This document shows positions 1 to 8,495 of a stretch of DNA of 64,000 bases, one piece after another. The stretch is from Pseudomonadota bacterium (GTDB lineage: Bacteria; Pseudomonadota; Alphaproteobacteria; Rhizobiales; Xanthobacteraceae): the NCBI GenBank assembly GCA_023386885.1, contig JAEWIX010000084.1, positions 8,377 through 72,376 of the forward strand. The letters are read 5' to 3'. Position 1 is the stretch's first letter. Every line of letters begins with the position of its first letter. The notes under the pieces were generated by a model that had not been told where the DNA came from, searched no databases, and saw only the letters and a program-made list of their open reading frames with translations. A program made the position numbers and the translations under genes.

Positions 1-1261
1 CGTGATACGGAATCGAGACCGGGAAGTAGTGCACCATCTGCGCACCCGCCATGAACAGCGGCATCGGCGGGCCCGGAACGTTGGAGATCAGGACGTTGCC
101 GGCCGCGGGAACGCGGCTCGCCAAATTGGAGCGACCGAGCAGCGAGGCAAGCCCCGTCATCAGCCACGGCGCGCCAGTGATCGGCACGTTCATCCCGAGC
201 ACGGGCTTCAACTCCCGCACTACCGCCTTCGCCGCTTCCGACGAATTGTGGATGGCCTTGAAACGGTCCGGCAGATTCTTGATGTCGGTGGCGAGATCGA
301 CACGCACCGCCGACACCTGGTTGTTCATCGCGCTGTCGCCTTCGGTGCGCAGGCTGACCGGCACCATCGCGATCAGCGGCTCCTTCGGCAGCAGGTTGCG
401 TTCCTTCAGGAAGCGATGCAGCGCAATGCTGCACATCGCCATCACGATGGTGTTGACCGTGCCGCCGACCCGCTTGCCGAGTGCCTTGATATCCGTCAGC
501 GGCACCGACAGCGTGGAATAAGAGCGCTGGTTGGTGATCGAATCGTTGAAGATGGTCTTGGGAGCGAGGCCGAGATTGAGCTGACGCTCACCCTGCGGCA
601 ACCGCTGGCTGGCGATCACATTGGCGGCCGTGCTGAATGCCTTGGCCGCAGTCGGCAGCGCTTCCGCAATCTTGCGATACTGCTGCGCCGCGTTGGTCGC
701 GGCCGCTTGCAGCAGTTCCGTAACGCCGAGCTGATACTGTCCGCTGGTCCGCTTGCGGCGCGGCGGCGGCACCTCGCGTATCTTCGGCGATGTATCGTAG
801 AGCACTTTCGCCAGTTCGACGCCGGCCTTGCCGTCGACGCCTGAGTGATGCGCCTTGGTGTAGAAGGCCACCTGCCCGTTCTCGAGCCCGTCGATGACAT
901 ACATTTCCCACAGCGGGCGGCTGCGATCGAGCAGCGTCGAATGCAGTCGCGCGATCAGTTGTTCGAGTTGCGCCATGGTGCCGGGGCGGCGCAGCGTCAC
1001 GGTGCGAATGTGATAGTCGAGGTCGATGTCGTCGTCGTCGATCCACACCGGTTCGGCCAGTTCGAACGGCATCGGCGCCAGCTTGCGCGTCAGTACCGAC
1101 GCCAGATGCAATCGCTTGCCGAGCATCGTTTTGACGTCTTCGTAATAATCGCCGTCGTAACCCTCTGGCAATTCGAACAGCATCAGGCTGCCGACATGCA
1201 TCGGCGTTTCCGGCGTTTCGAAATGCAGGAACGATGCGTCCATGCTGCTGAGTTGGTCCAT
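1..1261 (-). CDS. Wax ester synthase/diacylglycerol acyltransferase (WS/DGAT), 3' end cut by window edge
   Basis: Bifunctional O-acyltransferase that esterifies fatty alcohols or diacylglycerol with acyl-CoA to make storage lipids. Reading the minus strand from ATG at 1261 gives 420 codons without a stop, running off the window. The product begins MDQLSSMDASFLHFE, typical for the family, and carries the catalytic HHxxxDG motif as HHSGVDG at residues 138-144. Its last visible residues read NVPGPPMPLF and then PVSIPYH, both characteristic of the C-terminal half, so only about 40-60 residues are missing. A GGGAGG ribosome site sits 8 bases before the start. The upstream acyl-CoA ligase and the phasin-like gene on the same strand fit a lipid-body role. 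Confidence 0.93.
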   Translation of the reverse strand, partial: MDQLSSMDASFLHFETPETPMHVGSLMLFELPEGYDGDYYEDVKTMLGKRLHLASVLTRKLAPMPFELAEPVWIDDDDIDLDYHIRTVTLRRPGTMAQLEQLIARLHSTLLDRSRPLWEMYVIDGLENGQVAFYTKAHHSGVDGKAGVELAKVLYDTSPKIREVPPPRRKRTSGQYQLGVTELLQAAATNAAQQYRKIAEALPTAAKAFSTAANVIASQRLPQGERQLNLGLAPKTIFNDSITNQRSYSTLSVPLTDIKALGKRVGGTVNTIVMAMCSIALHRFLKERNLLPKEPLIAMVPVSLRTEGDSAMNNQVSAVRVDLATDIKNLPDRFKAIHNSSEAAKAVVRELKPVLGMNVPITGAPWLMTGLASLLGRSNLASRVPAAGNVLISNVPGPPMPLFMAGAQMVHYFPVSIPYH

Positions 1262-1414
1262 CGCCGTGCCTCCCTCATGCGAACGCGGATTCAGTTCGCT
1301 TCTGTTTTCCCGGACGCTTCAGCCCTTGCGGTCGAAGCGCCTTTGTTGAACCGGAGTTTGCGCCCGCATTCTCCGGCATTTTGGTATGTTTTCGAAGTGC
1401 CGTCGCGCGCGGCG

Positions 1415-3130
1415 CTACGACGCCTTCGCTTTCTGCGCTTCCTCGTCGTAGAGATCTTTCTTCGAAATCTTTCCAACCGCCGTTTTCGGCAGTTCGCCGC
1501 GGATATCGAGCGCCTGGATCATCTCATGTTTGCCGAGCTTGTCCTTCAGAAAGGCTTGAAGCTCCTTCAGCGTGAACGCAGTCGCGCCCGCCTTGAGCTT
1601 GACGAAAGCCTTCGGGGACTGACCGCGATACTCGTCAGCGATGCCGATCACCGCGACTTCCTCGACCGACGGATGCTGGTACACCGCCTCTTCGAGCACA
1701 CGCGGATACACATTGTAGCCGCCACACAGCAGCATGTCCTTGGTGCGGTCGACGATGTAGACGTACCCGTCCTGATCCATGTAGCCGACGTCGCCGGTTC
1801 GCATGAAACCGTCGGCGGTCATGATGTCGGCGGTGGCGTCGGGCTTCTTCCAATAGCCCTTCATCACATTCGGGCCCTTGATGCACAGCTCACCGGTCTG
1901 GCCGAGCGGAACGTAGGTGGTGTTGTCGCTGGTATCGAGAAACTTGATGATAATGCCGGGGCTCGGAACGCCGCATGATCCGGCGCGCGGTTCATTCGTG
2001 ACCGGCGTGAAGGTGCCTGTCGGCGACGTTTCCGTCATCCCCCAACCCTCCGCCAGCCGACATCCGGTCAGCTTCTCGAAGCTGCGCTGGACTTCCAGCG
2101 GCAGCGGGGCACCACCGGAATTGCACCACTTCAACGAGGTCAGGTCAACCTTGCCCGCCTCGGGATGATTGAGCACCGCCACGAACATCGTCGGCACGCC
2201 GGGGAACGCGGTGATCTTCTTCTCCGCCAGATCCTTGACCACCGCATCGATATCGAACCGGACATGCTGGACCAACTCGGCGCCGATGCGGACGCCCAGC
2301 AGCATGTTGACGGTCAATGCGTAGATGTGGAACGGCGGCAGTACCGCGAGTACACGTTCCTTGCCTTCGTCCAGCGTCGGCGGATCGGTTCGTGTCGTCT
2401 CGATGCATTGGTTGGTCGCCGCCGTCAGATTGGCATGCGTCAGCATCGCGCCCTTGGGCAAACCGGTCGTGCCGCCGGTGTATTGCAACAGCGCGATGGC
2501 ATCGCTCAGGTCGGCAATCGGATAGTCGCGATAGATGCCGTCATTGTCGAGCAGCGTCTGGAAAGTGACATGCCTATCGTCGTTCGGCACGCTGACAAGC
2601 TGCTTGGTCGCTTGCATCTGCGCATTGACCGCCTCCGGGTTTCCAGACATTTCCCCGACGTTGCCGACGATCAGCTTCTTCAGCCGCGTATGGCCCAGCA
2701 TCGGCGCCATCTGCGGATAGAGCGAGGCCAGATCGAGCGTAATGAGAAAATCTGTCTGGCTGTCCTCGATCTTGTGTTCGAGCACCTTGGCGGCGTCGAG
2801 CGGCGAATAGTTGACCACCGTACCGCCCGCTTTCAACACGCCGAACAGGCTGATGAGATAATGCGGCGTGTTGGCAAGATACAGGCCGACGTGCACGCCC
2901 GGCCCGACACCGAGTTTCTGCAGGCCCGTCGCGGCACGATTGGCAAGGTCCTCGAGCTCGGCATAAGACATGCGCCGGCCCATGAAATTGATGGCGATAT
3001 TTTTCGGCCAGCGCGCCGCGGATTGTTCAAGAAGCTGCTGAACGGGAGTCGTCGGAATGACCCCGCCCCATTTGACGCCGGGCGGATAGGATTTGATCCA
3101 GGGCATGTCACCGAGCGACATATCGTTCAT
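1415..3130 (-). CDS. Long-chain fatty-acid--CoA ligase (AMP-binding, FadD-like)
   Basis: Activates a carboxylic acid, probably a fatty acid, to its CoA thioester via an acyl-adenylate. The 571-residue protein has the AMP-binding P-loop YTGGTTGLPKG near residue 217, the WGMTETSP motif in the core and the C-terminal hinge/lysine motif ending in TAVGKISKKDL, all in family order. Length fits FadD-type enzymes. The upstream sequence has a GGGAGG ribosome site. The SDR start lies upstream with only 34 bases between the SDR stop and this start, so the two are probably co-transcribed; the WS/DGAT follows 153 bases downstream and could use the CoA esters. Exact substrate cannot be read from sequence. 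Confidence 0.93.
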   Translation of the reverse strand: MNDMSLGDMPWIKSYPPGVKWGGVIPTTPVQQLLEQSAARWPKNIAINFMGRRMSYAELEDLANRAATGLQKLGVGPGVHVGLYLANTPHYLISLFGVLKAGGTVVNYSPLDAAKVLEHKIEDSQTDFLITLDLASLYPQMAPMLGHTRLKKLIVGNVGEMSGNPEAVNAQMQATKQLVSVPNDDRHVTFQTLLDNDGIYRDYPIADLSDAIALLQYTGGTTGLPKGAMLTHANLTAATNQCIETTRTDPPTLDEGKERVLAVLPPFHIYALTVNMLLGVRIGAELVQHVRFDIDAVVKDLAEKKITAFPGVPTMFVAVLNHPEAGKVDLTSLKWCNSGGAPLPLEVQRSFEKLTGCRLAEGWGMTETSPTGTFTPVTNEPRAGSCGVPSPGIIIKFLDTSDNTTYVPLGQTGELCIKGPNVMKGYWKKPDATADIMTADGFMRTGDVGYMDQDGYVYIVDRTKDMLLCGGYNVYPRVLEEAVYQHPSVEEVAVIGIADEYRGQSPKAFVKLKAGATAFTLKELQAFLKDKLGKHEMIQALDIRGELPKTAVGKISKKDLYDEEAQKAKAS

Positions 3131-3164
3131 CTGTAATCCTCCCGTTTCTTCTCTTGCATATGTC

Positions 3165-3932
3165 TCAAACCGCCGTCAGCCCGCCGTCCACCGCGAGCGT
3201 CTGCCCGGTGATGAAAGCGCAGGCGTCGGAGGCAAACAGCGCGGTGATGCCCTTCAGATCCTCCGGGCCGCCGCCACGATTCATCGGCGCCATTTGCGCA
3301 GTCGAAGCCTCGCCGAGGCGCTCCGTCATCTTGGTCGGGAAATAGCCGGGCGCGATGGCGTTGACGTTGATGCCGTATTTCGCCCACTCGTTGGCGAGCG
3401 TGCGCGTCATGTTGACGACGGCACCCTTGCTGGCGTTGTAGGCCAGCGTCGGAATATCGTCCGCATAGGTCCCGGTGAGGCCCTGAATCGACGCGATATT
3501 GATTACCTTGCCGCTCTGGCGCGGCACCATGCAGCGACGGCCGACCTCCTGCGTGGCGACGAAGATCGCCGTGACGTTCAGAGTGATGACCTTGTTCCAG
3601 CCGTCCATCGAATGCTCGATGGTCGGCGCGCCCCACGACGTCCCCGCATTGTTGACGAGAATGTCGATCGGCCCGAGCGCGGCGATCACCTGCTCCACCA
3701 TCGGCGCGATCGTCGCCAGTTGCCCCATGTCGCAGACCAGTGGAAGCGCCGTGATGCCGAGCGCCTTCAGATGCGCGGCGGCTGCATCGAGTTCGTCACG
3801 CTTGCGCGCGGTGATCGCGACCTTAGCGCCGAGTTCGCCCAGCACCTCGGCCATCTGCAAGCCGAGGCCACGCGAACCGCCCGTGACCAGCGCCACGCGT
3901 CCCGTCAGATCCTGCAACTTGGCCAGACTCAT
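3165..3932 (-). CDS. SDR family oxidoreductase (3-oxoacyl reductase-like)
   Basis: NAD(P)-dependent short-chain dehydrogenase, 255 residues from ATG 3932. This start is preferred over the longer ORF because GGAGGT lies 5 bases upstream. Visible motifs are the cofactor loop TGGSRGLGL near the N-terminus, NNAG in mid-protein, the catalytic Ser in the NIAS segment and YNASK (Tyr-xxx-Lys). A C-terminal VDGG is also typical. Its place between a phasin-like gene and an acyl-CoA ligase suggests reduction or oxidation of a hydroxyacyl or oxoacyl intermediate, but that is inference. Confidence 0.92.
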   Translation of the reverse strand: MSLAKLQDLTGRVALVTGGSRGLGLQMAEVLGELGAKVAITARKRDELDAAAAHLKALGITALPLVCDMGQLATIAPMVEQVIAALGPIDILVNNAGTSWGAPTIEHSMDGWNKVITLNVTAIFVATQEVGRRCMVPRQSGKVINIASIQGLTGTYADDIPTLAYNASKGAVVNMTRTLANEWAKYGINVNAIAPGYFPTKMTERLGEASTAQMAPMNRGGGPEDLKGITALFASDACAFITGQTLAVDGGLTAV

Positions 3933-4067
3933 TGCGACCTCCACCCATGGCAACCCGATCGCGAACGACGAACGATCGCGTTACCGGCGTTTCACACCCT
4001 TGAAGTCATTGCCGCTTTGCGGCGCCGGCTGCGGTCTTGATCGGCCGCATTCACCGAAATGGCAGCC

Positions 4068-4508
4068 TTATTTCGGCTGCAACAGCTTTTGCAGGTTGGC
4101 CATGTTTTCCTGCATCCGTTCCTGCACGACCTTCCACGCGTTGGTATGTGCCTGCATCTCGAGTTGCGTCAGTTCGCGAAAGTTCGCGACGGCCTTTTCG
4201 ACACCCTGCTTGGCAGCGTCCGCCTGTTTCGACAGCGCATCCGCGCCGGTGAGATTCGAGACGGCGGCTTGCCATTCCGCGAAGGTCTCGCCGAGAATTT
4301 CATTGCGCCGCTCGACCAGCGCGCGAATGCCTTCATTGGCCTTCCGGTTCGCCTCGACCAGCGCTTCCATGTCCTTGCGCTGCCATTCGATGAGCGCGGC
4401 AATGTCGACATTGGGAAGTTTGTACTTCTCGACCATCTGCTTGAAGTCATCCAGCCACGGCATCATGTTGGCGAATCCACCGTCGGACTTGCTGTTGTCG
4501 GCACTCAT
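4068..4508 (-). CDS. Phasin-like protein
   Basis: A 146-residue, almost wholly helical and charged protein without cysteine or signal peptide. It resembles phasins, the amphipathic proteins that coat polyhydroxyalkanoate or lipid granules. Recognisable features are an N-terminal PWLDDFKQMVEKYKLPNVD segment and a long run of heptad-like Glu/Lys/Ala residues typical of phasin_2-type proteins. ATG 4508 is chosen because GAGGAGG lies about 6 bases upstream; a longer ORF begins at 4547 with no good site. Flanked by an alpha/beta hydrolase upstream and an SDR downstream on the same strand, which fits storage-granule metabolism. Granule type (PHA or wax/TAG) is unresolved. Confidence 0.8.
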   Translation of the reverse strand: MSADNSKSDGGFANMMPWLDDFKQMVEKYKLPNVDIAALIEWQRKDMEALVEANRKANEGIRALVERRNEILGETFAEWQAAVSNLTGADALSKQADAAKQGVEKAVANFRELTQLEMQAHTNAWKVVQERMQENMANLQKLLQPK

Positions 4509-4565
4509 GGACGTCCTCCTCTTGATCTCACTGGCCGCACCGGACACGCGGCGCGACGGGTCACG

Positions 4566-5378
4566 TCAGGCTGCGAACGACTCCGTCTGAAGCATGCGCG
4601 CATAATCGTCATTCGGGCGGTTCGGATCGGGATACACCAGACCGCGGATGCCGCCGCGGTCGAACGGCGACCATTCGCCCTCCTTCTGCGCCAGCCGATC
4701 CGCAATGGCATACAGCACCGCCGGGTGATGCCCGAGGCCGCAGTGACTTCCCTCGACCTCGATGTTCTGCGTCGTGGTCGACTCCTGTTCGCGGCACCCC
4801 TGCCAGGCGACGATGCCGTCGGTGCGCGAATAGATCGCCGTGCTCGGCACCGGTGGCGGCAGCTTCATGTTCTCGCGCTCCGGCCAGTCGTCCACCTTGC
4901 GCTCGCTGAGATATTCGTAAAGCTGCCAGGCATTGCTCGCCTTCGGCTCGCTGGCGAACGGACTGCCGAGCGTAATCACCTGACGCACTAGCGACGGCGA
5001 ACGCCGCGCCAGTTCGCGCGCGAACACGCCGCCGAGGCTCCAACCGATCAAGCTCACCTTGCGCTGATAGCGGTCGGCGAGTTCGGTAAGGCGTGCGTCC
5101 ATCGCCTCTTCGACGCCGGGGCGCGGTCCGCGATTGGGACCGAGCTTCCAGCCGTGCGCGGCGTAACCTTGCGCTTTCAGATACATCCGCAGCGGCCGCG
5201 TCGAGGCATCGCTCGCGGATAACCCCGGCAGAACCAGCACGGGATGCCCGTCGCCACGCGGCGCGCGGCGCAACAGCGGATAGAGCGCAAAGAAAGCCTG
5301 CAGTTCCCAGATGCCGCGCATCTCGAGCGCGAGCAAAAGTTTCGAGGGAGGCTTCTTGCCATTCGCGGCCATGTCCAT
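4566..5378 (-). CDS. Alpha/beta hydrolase (lipase/esterase-like)
   Basis: A 270-residue serine hydrolase. The nucleophile elbow is GWSLGG near residue 113-118, a candidate acid Asp lies in SRTDGIV near residue 195 and the His in GSHCGLGHHP near residue 220. An HPVLVLPGLS segment near residue 45 forms the oxyanion side. No clear signal peptide, so probably cytoplasmic. It is followed 57 bases later by the phasin-like gene. The conserved promoter element at 5449-5511, shared with the AraC and acetoacetate decarboxylase genes, lies about 70-130 bases upstream of its ATG, so it is likely under AraC-type control. Substrate unknown; a stored ester is plausible. Confidence 0.88.
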   Translation of the reverse strand: MDMAANGKKPPSKLLLALEMRGIWELQAFFALYPLLRRAPRGDGHPVLVLPGLSASDASTRPLRMYLKAQGYAAHGWKLGPNRGPRPGVEEAMDARLTELADRYQRKVSLIGWSLGGVFARELARRSPSLVRQVITLGSPFASEPKASNAWQLYEYLSERKVDDWPERENMKLPPPVPSTAIYSRTDGIVAWQGCREQESTTTQNIEVEGSHCGLGHHPAVLYAIADRLAQKEGEWSPFDRGGIRGLVYPDPNRPNDDYARMLQTESFAA

Positions 5379-5448
5379 GTCGTAGCGTTCCCTCTGATGC
5401 TGCGGCTTAGCCGTATCGATGTCGTTGTGTTTGCAACGTGGATGAAAC

Positions 5449-5511
5449 GCTATCGGGCACGCAAAAAACGAAAAGGTGCGATTGGCCCATCTGAGTGGTT
5501 ACTTTGGGACA
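5449..5511 (-). promoter_or_regulatory. Conserved AraC-regulon promoter element, copy C
   Basis: Read on the minus strand: GTCC, 26 bases, CGCACC, 18 bases, CCGATAGCG. It overlaps the last codons of the first AraC gene and faces the alpha/beta hydrolase, whose ATG is 97 bases past CGCACC. The same spacings occur in three other copies at 6665-6728, 6864-6926 and 8348-8411. ACTCAC-like and TCGCAC-like half-sites about 22 bp apart fit tandem AraC-type binding next to a weak -10. Confidence 0.75.
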
Positions 5512-6578
5512 AATATTTGTGCGTGCGCTGCAGCACCGTGCATGCCGTTTCGTTCACCACGAAACGCCGACGGACTCTTGCGGGTCCAGCGCGCGAAGGC
5601 ATGACGGAAATTCGCAGCGTCGCTGTAGTCCAGCCGCGCGGCGATCTCCTCGTTGGTCATCTCGGTGTTGCGCAGATATTCGATCGCGAGTTTCATCCGC
5701 ACCTCGGCGATGACCTGCCGATAGGTGATCTGCTCCGCTTCGAGTTTGCGACGCAACGTGCGCGGGTGCACCGACATTTCGGCGGCCATGGTTTCAATAC
5801 TCGGAAACCAGCCGGGCCGCGCAACCATCGCGCGACGCAGATCCGCCGCGATGCCGCCGTCGCGGTTGACGTCGTCGAGCAGAGGCTCGCACATGTCGGC
5901 CGCCATCACGCACGTCGTCGGATCCGGGCCGACCAGAGGATGGTCGAGCCATCCGGCATCAAACTCCATCTCATTGCCGTCCTGTTCGAACAGGACGGGG
6001 CATTCGAACAACGAGCGATAGAAGTCGACATTGGGCGGCGCCGGATAACTGGCGCGAATGCACGAGAACCTGAACGACGGGCCGTAAACGTCGGTACTGA
6101 ACGTGAGACAAGTCGCGAAGGCGAATTCCAGCGCGAAACGATAAACGGCATTGGTGCGATTGCGCGACAACAGCGCGGCAAGCGTATAGATCGCGGTATC
6201 GTCGTCACGCGAGAACGCGACATCGGCGACGACGCCGAGATGGCGGCTGTACTTGATGGCGAATTCGATTCCCTCGGCGCGGGTCGGACTGCTCAGCAGC
6301 GCGTAGCCGTACATGCCATAGGCAATGACATGCATGCGTTGCCCGGCACGGAAGGCAATCGCCGGATCGTCCGACAACGTCATCGCGTTGCGGAAGACGG
6401 TTTCCACCTGCCGATAGGAAACGCGCATGTCGGGAGACCGCAGGTCGGCACTCTTGAGGCCGGTTCCGACCAGCGTTCGCGAGGAACTGATGCCTTCTTC
6501 CTCGAGAACATCGACAACCGCAGCGATCCGCTGCGTCAGGTGGATACGCTGCACGAGATTGGGAGTCGGCCGATACAT
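5499..6578 (-). CDS. AraC family transcriptional regulator (paralogue 1)
   Basis: A 359-residue regulator with an N-terminal effector domain of the Arabinose_bd type (residues about 20-210) and a C-terminal double helix-turn-helix (about 255-345). The DNA-binding part includes MSVHPRTLRRKLEAE and the family signature around LDYSDAANFRHAFARWTRKSP. It is about as long as, and clearly related to, the neighbouring regulator at 6958-8037, indicating tandem duplication. Two copies of the conserved promoter element (6665-6728 and 6864-6926) lie upstream, one at the usual distance from its ATG, so it probably autoregulates. It likely controls the hydrolase and acetoacetate decarboxylase genes. Confidence 0.93.
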   Translation of the reverse strand: MYRPTPNLVQRIHLTQRIAAVVDVLEEEGISSSRTLVGTGLKSADLRSPDMRVSYRQVETVFRNAMTLSDDPAIAFRAGQRMHVIAYGMYGYALLSSPTRAEGIEFAIKYSRHLGVVADVAFSRDDDTAIYTLAALLSRNRTNAVYRFALEFAFATCLTFSTDVYGPSFRFSCIRASYPAPPNVDFYRSLFECPVLFEQDGNEMEFDAGWLDHPLVGPDPTTCVMAADMCEPLLDDVNRDGGIAADLRRAMVARPGWFPSIETMAAEMSVHPRTLRRKLEAEQITYRQVIAEVRMKLAIEYLRNTEMTNEEIAARLDYSDAANFRHAFARWTRKSPSAFRGERNGMHGAAAHAQIFVPK

Positions 6579-6664
6579 GGGTCAGCGTTCCTCCGGCATT
6601 GATGCCGCCGTCCGGCATCGCGGTGCCGGAATCCGTAACGGTCGATGACGACCGTTCGCATCAG

Positions 6665-6728
6665 GCTATCGGCAGCTTTTTTCTCTTGGAAGGTTCGATC
6701 AATCCAATCTTCAGGTGAATTACGGACA
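6665..6728 (-). promoter_or_regulatory. Conserved AraC-regulon promoter element, copy A
   Basis: Minus strand: GTCC, 26 bases, CGAACC, 19 bases, CCGATAGCC. The proximal box is 114 bases before the ATG of the first AraC gene at 6578, close to the distances seen at the hydrolase (97) and decarboxylase (112). Base conservation with the other copies is concentrated in the two boxes and the GATA-containing -10-like block. Confidence 0.72.
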
Positions 6729-6802
6729 GAAGCGACCTGTCACGCGCTGCAACCGTTGCGATGCGGCACGGCATCGTGAACGACTGCGCGTGTTGGAAAG
6801 AC

Positions 6803-6825
6803 GACCGCTGGCGGCGCCAGCGGTC
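6803..6825. repeat. Perfect 10-bp inverted repeat (hairpin) between the two AraC genes
   Basis: GACCGCTGGC (6803-6812), loop GGC, then GCCAGCGGTC (6816-6825). On the minus strand it is followed by GTCTTTCC, so it could be a weak terminator for the upstream AraC gene or for a short transcript from promoter copy B. It lies in the 379-base gap 6579-6957, which otherwise holds promoter copies A and B and no supportable gene. Confidence 0.6.
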
Positions 6826-6863
6826 CAAGTTTGGGGGAGGAATGCAGTGAACCAGAGGCACAG

Positions 6864-6926
6864 CGTATCGCGCTTCCTTCGATCCGAAAGGTGCGATCGA
6901 ACCAAACTTGCAGTGAGTTGCGGACA
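6864..6926 (-). promoter_or_regulatory. Conserved AraC-regulon promoter element, copy B
   Basis: Minus strand: GTCC, 26 bases, CGCACC, 18 bases, GCGATACGC. It lies just after the stop of the second AraC gene and about 200 bases upstream of copy A, facing the same way, with no protein gene directly behind it. It may be a duplicated promoter or the promoter of a short RNA ending at the hairpin 6803-6825. Confidence 0.7.
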
Positions 6927-6957
6927 ACACGCGACACGATGCGGCAACGCGCGCGGA

Positions 6958-8037
6958 TTACGATGCGCGCGTGGCGCTGCGGAAATCGGAGGGACTTTTT
7001 CCGGTCCATCGAATGAACGCATGGCGGAAATTCGCGGCATCGCTATAGCCGAGCCGGCCGGCGATTTCCTCATTGGTCATGTGCGTCTTGCGCAGATACT
7101 CGATGGCAAGCCGCATTCGCACCTCGGCCAGAAGATCACGATAGGAGGTGCCTTCCGCCTCGAGCTTGCGACGCAGCGCGCGCGGATACATTTCCAGTTT
7201 CTCGGCAATCGCCTCGATGCTCGGATACCGCCCCGGCTGTTCGATCAGGAGCCGGCGAATATCGGCGGCAATGCCACCCGTTCGATTGACTTCGTCCAGC
7301 AACTGCTCGCACATCTCGCGCGCCATCTCATGCGTTCGCGGATCGGCGAGTTCGGCGGCGGAGTCGTTCCGGACATGTTCATAACTGCACGCCTGCTGAC
7401 GGAACAGGATCGGGCATTCGAAGATCCTGTCATACATCTCGGCATGGGGCGGCGGCGCAAAGTCGAGCAGGACGCGCGTAAACGCGAATTGCGGCCCGAG
7501 GCGATCCCTGGTTGCCGTCAGATGCGCGGATAACGCGAATTCGACCGCAAAACGATGGAGATCCTCGGTTGGATTCGGCCAGTGCAGTGGATCGAAGACA
7601 ACGGAAACGATCGTCTCACCCGGCGTAACGGTGAAATCGCAGAACGGGCCGACCACCCGGATATACTTAGCCGCAAATTCGCGGGCCTCGGCGTGCGTCG
7701 CACTGCTGAGCAACGCATAACCGTACATTCCATAGGCGGTGACATGCATGCGAAGGCCGGCACGCAACGCCATGGCGGGATCGCCGGACAAACGGAGCGC
7801 GTTACGAATGACGAGATCGAGTTGCCGGTAGGACACCTTGGTGGTGTGGCGATTCAGTTGCGATGCAGCAAGGCCTGTTCCTTCAAGCGACTCCGTCGGA
7901 TCGATCCCCTGCCCTTCCAACTCGGCCACGATCGCGGCAATCGTCTGCGGTGAATACACGCGCTGCTCGAAGCTCGGCGGCGACTTCAGCGCCGAATGTT
8001 CGCCAACCAACCTCTGCGGCCCGTCCATCACAGTCAT
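6958..8037 (-). CDS. AraC family transcriptional regulator (paralogue 2)
   Basis: A 359-residue paralogue of the adjacent regulator, with the same architecture: effector-binding N-terminal domain (RMHVTAYGMYGYALLSS is shared almost exactly with paralogue 1) and C-terminal AraC helix-turn-helix with LEMYPRALRRKLEAEG and LGYSDAANFRHAFIRWTGKSP. It starts with ATG 8037 (a second ATG follows three codons later); upstream is GGAGCGGGACA. None of the conserved promoter copies points at this gene, so it may be expressed separately. The two could bind the same sites or compete. Confidence 0.93.
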   Translation of the reverse strand: MTVMDGPQRLVGEHSALKSPPSFEQRVYSPQTIAAIVAELEGQGIDPTESLEGTGLAASQLNRHTTKVSYRQLDLVIRNALRLSGDPAMALRAGLRMHVTAYGMYGYALLSSATHAEAREFAAKYIRVVGPFCDFTVTPGETIVSVVFDPLHWPNPTEDLHRFAVEFALSAHLTATRDRLGPQFAFTRVLLDFAPPPHAEMYDRIFECPILFRQQACSYEHVRNDSAAELADPRTHEMAREMCEQLLDEVNRTGGIAADIRRLLIEQPGRYPSIEAIAEKLEMYPRALRRKLEAEGTSYRDLLAEVRMRLAIEYLRKTHMTNEEIAGRLGYSDAANFRHAFIRWTGKSPSDFRSATRAS

Positions 8038-8347
8038 TGTCCCGCTCCTTGCGTCTTAGTCCGAATCCTCCAGTCAGTCGTGTGCATTTTTTCGGAGCGT
8101 AATCCTGATCGCTCGCTAAATGCAACGACATCGCGCATCGACGCCGGAAGCATTGTGAATTTGATAAATAGCTTTCCCGCAGCAGGTATCGTCGACACCG
8201 TGCATCTCTAGAACGCCACCCGGTCTCACGGTTATCTCGATTTTTCCGAGCATCAAGCCGACGAGAACGGCAACGCCGCGCTCCACGAACTTCGTATCAG
8301 ATCTATACAAGACAGCTTCACTTACCGATCTGTGGGCTGCGACATTC

Positions 8348-8411
8348 CGTCCTCAACTCACCCGAACAAAGGTCCAACCGCACCTTTTCCCCTCAAGACG
8401 CTCCGATACGC
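8348..8411 (+). promoter_or_regulatory. Conserved AraC-regulon promoter element, copy D
   Basis: Plus strand: GTCC (8349-8352), 26 bases, CGCACC (8379-8384), 18 bases, CCGATACGC (8403-8411). The proximal box is 112 bases before the ATG of acetoacetate decarboxylase. It has the same orientation relative to its gene as copies A and C. The rest of the 458-base gap 8038-8495 shows nothing else I can support. Confidence 0.75.
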
Positions 8412-8495
8412 TGACCCTCGACAGATGCGACTTCAGCGGACAACGCGTTGGCCACCCGCCAGGGTGGAAACACAAGCATCTTCGGGAGGATTTCG

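Noticed and set aside
5244..6602. Long plus-strand frames opposite real genes (also 21833-23371, 29438-30772, 54112-55575)
   Set aside because: They lie antisense to well-recognised genes, are rich in Arg/His/Gln as expected for the shadow of high-GC coding DNA, and have no motifs.
8116..8310. A 64-codon minus-strand reading frame upstream of acetoacetate decarboxylase
   Set aside because: No ribosome site, no recognisable family and cysteine-rich, random-looking composition. The gap is better explained as regulatory.
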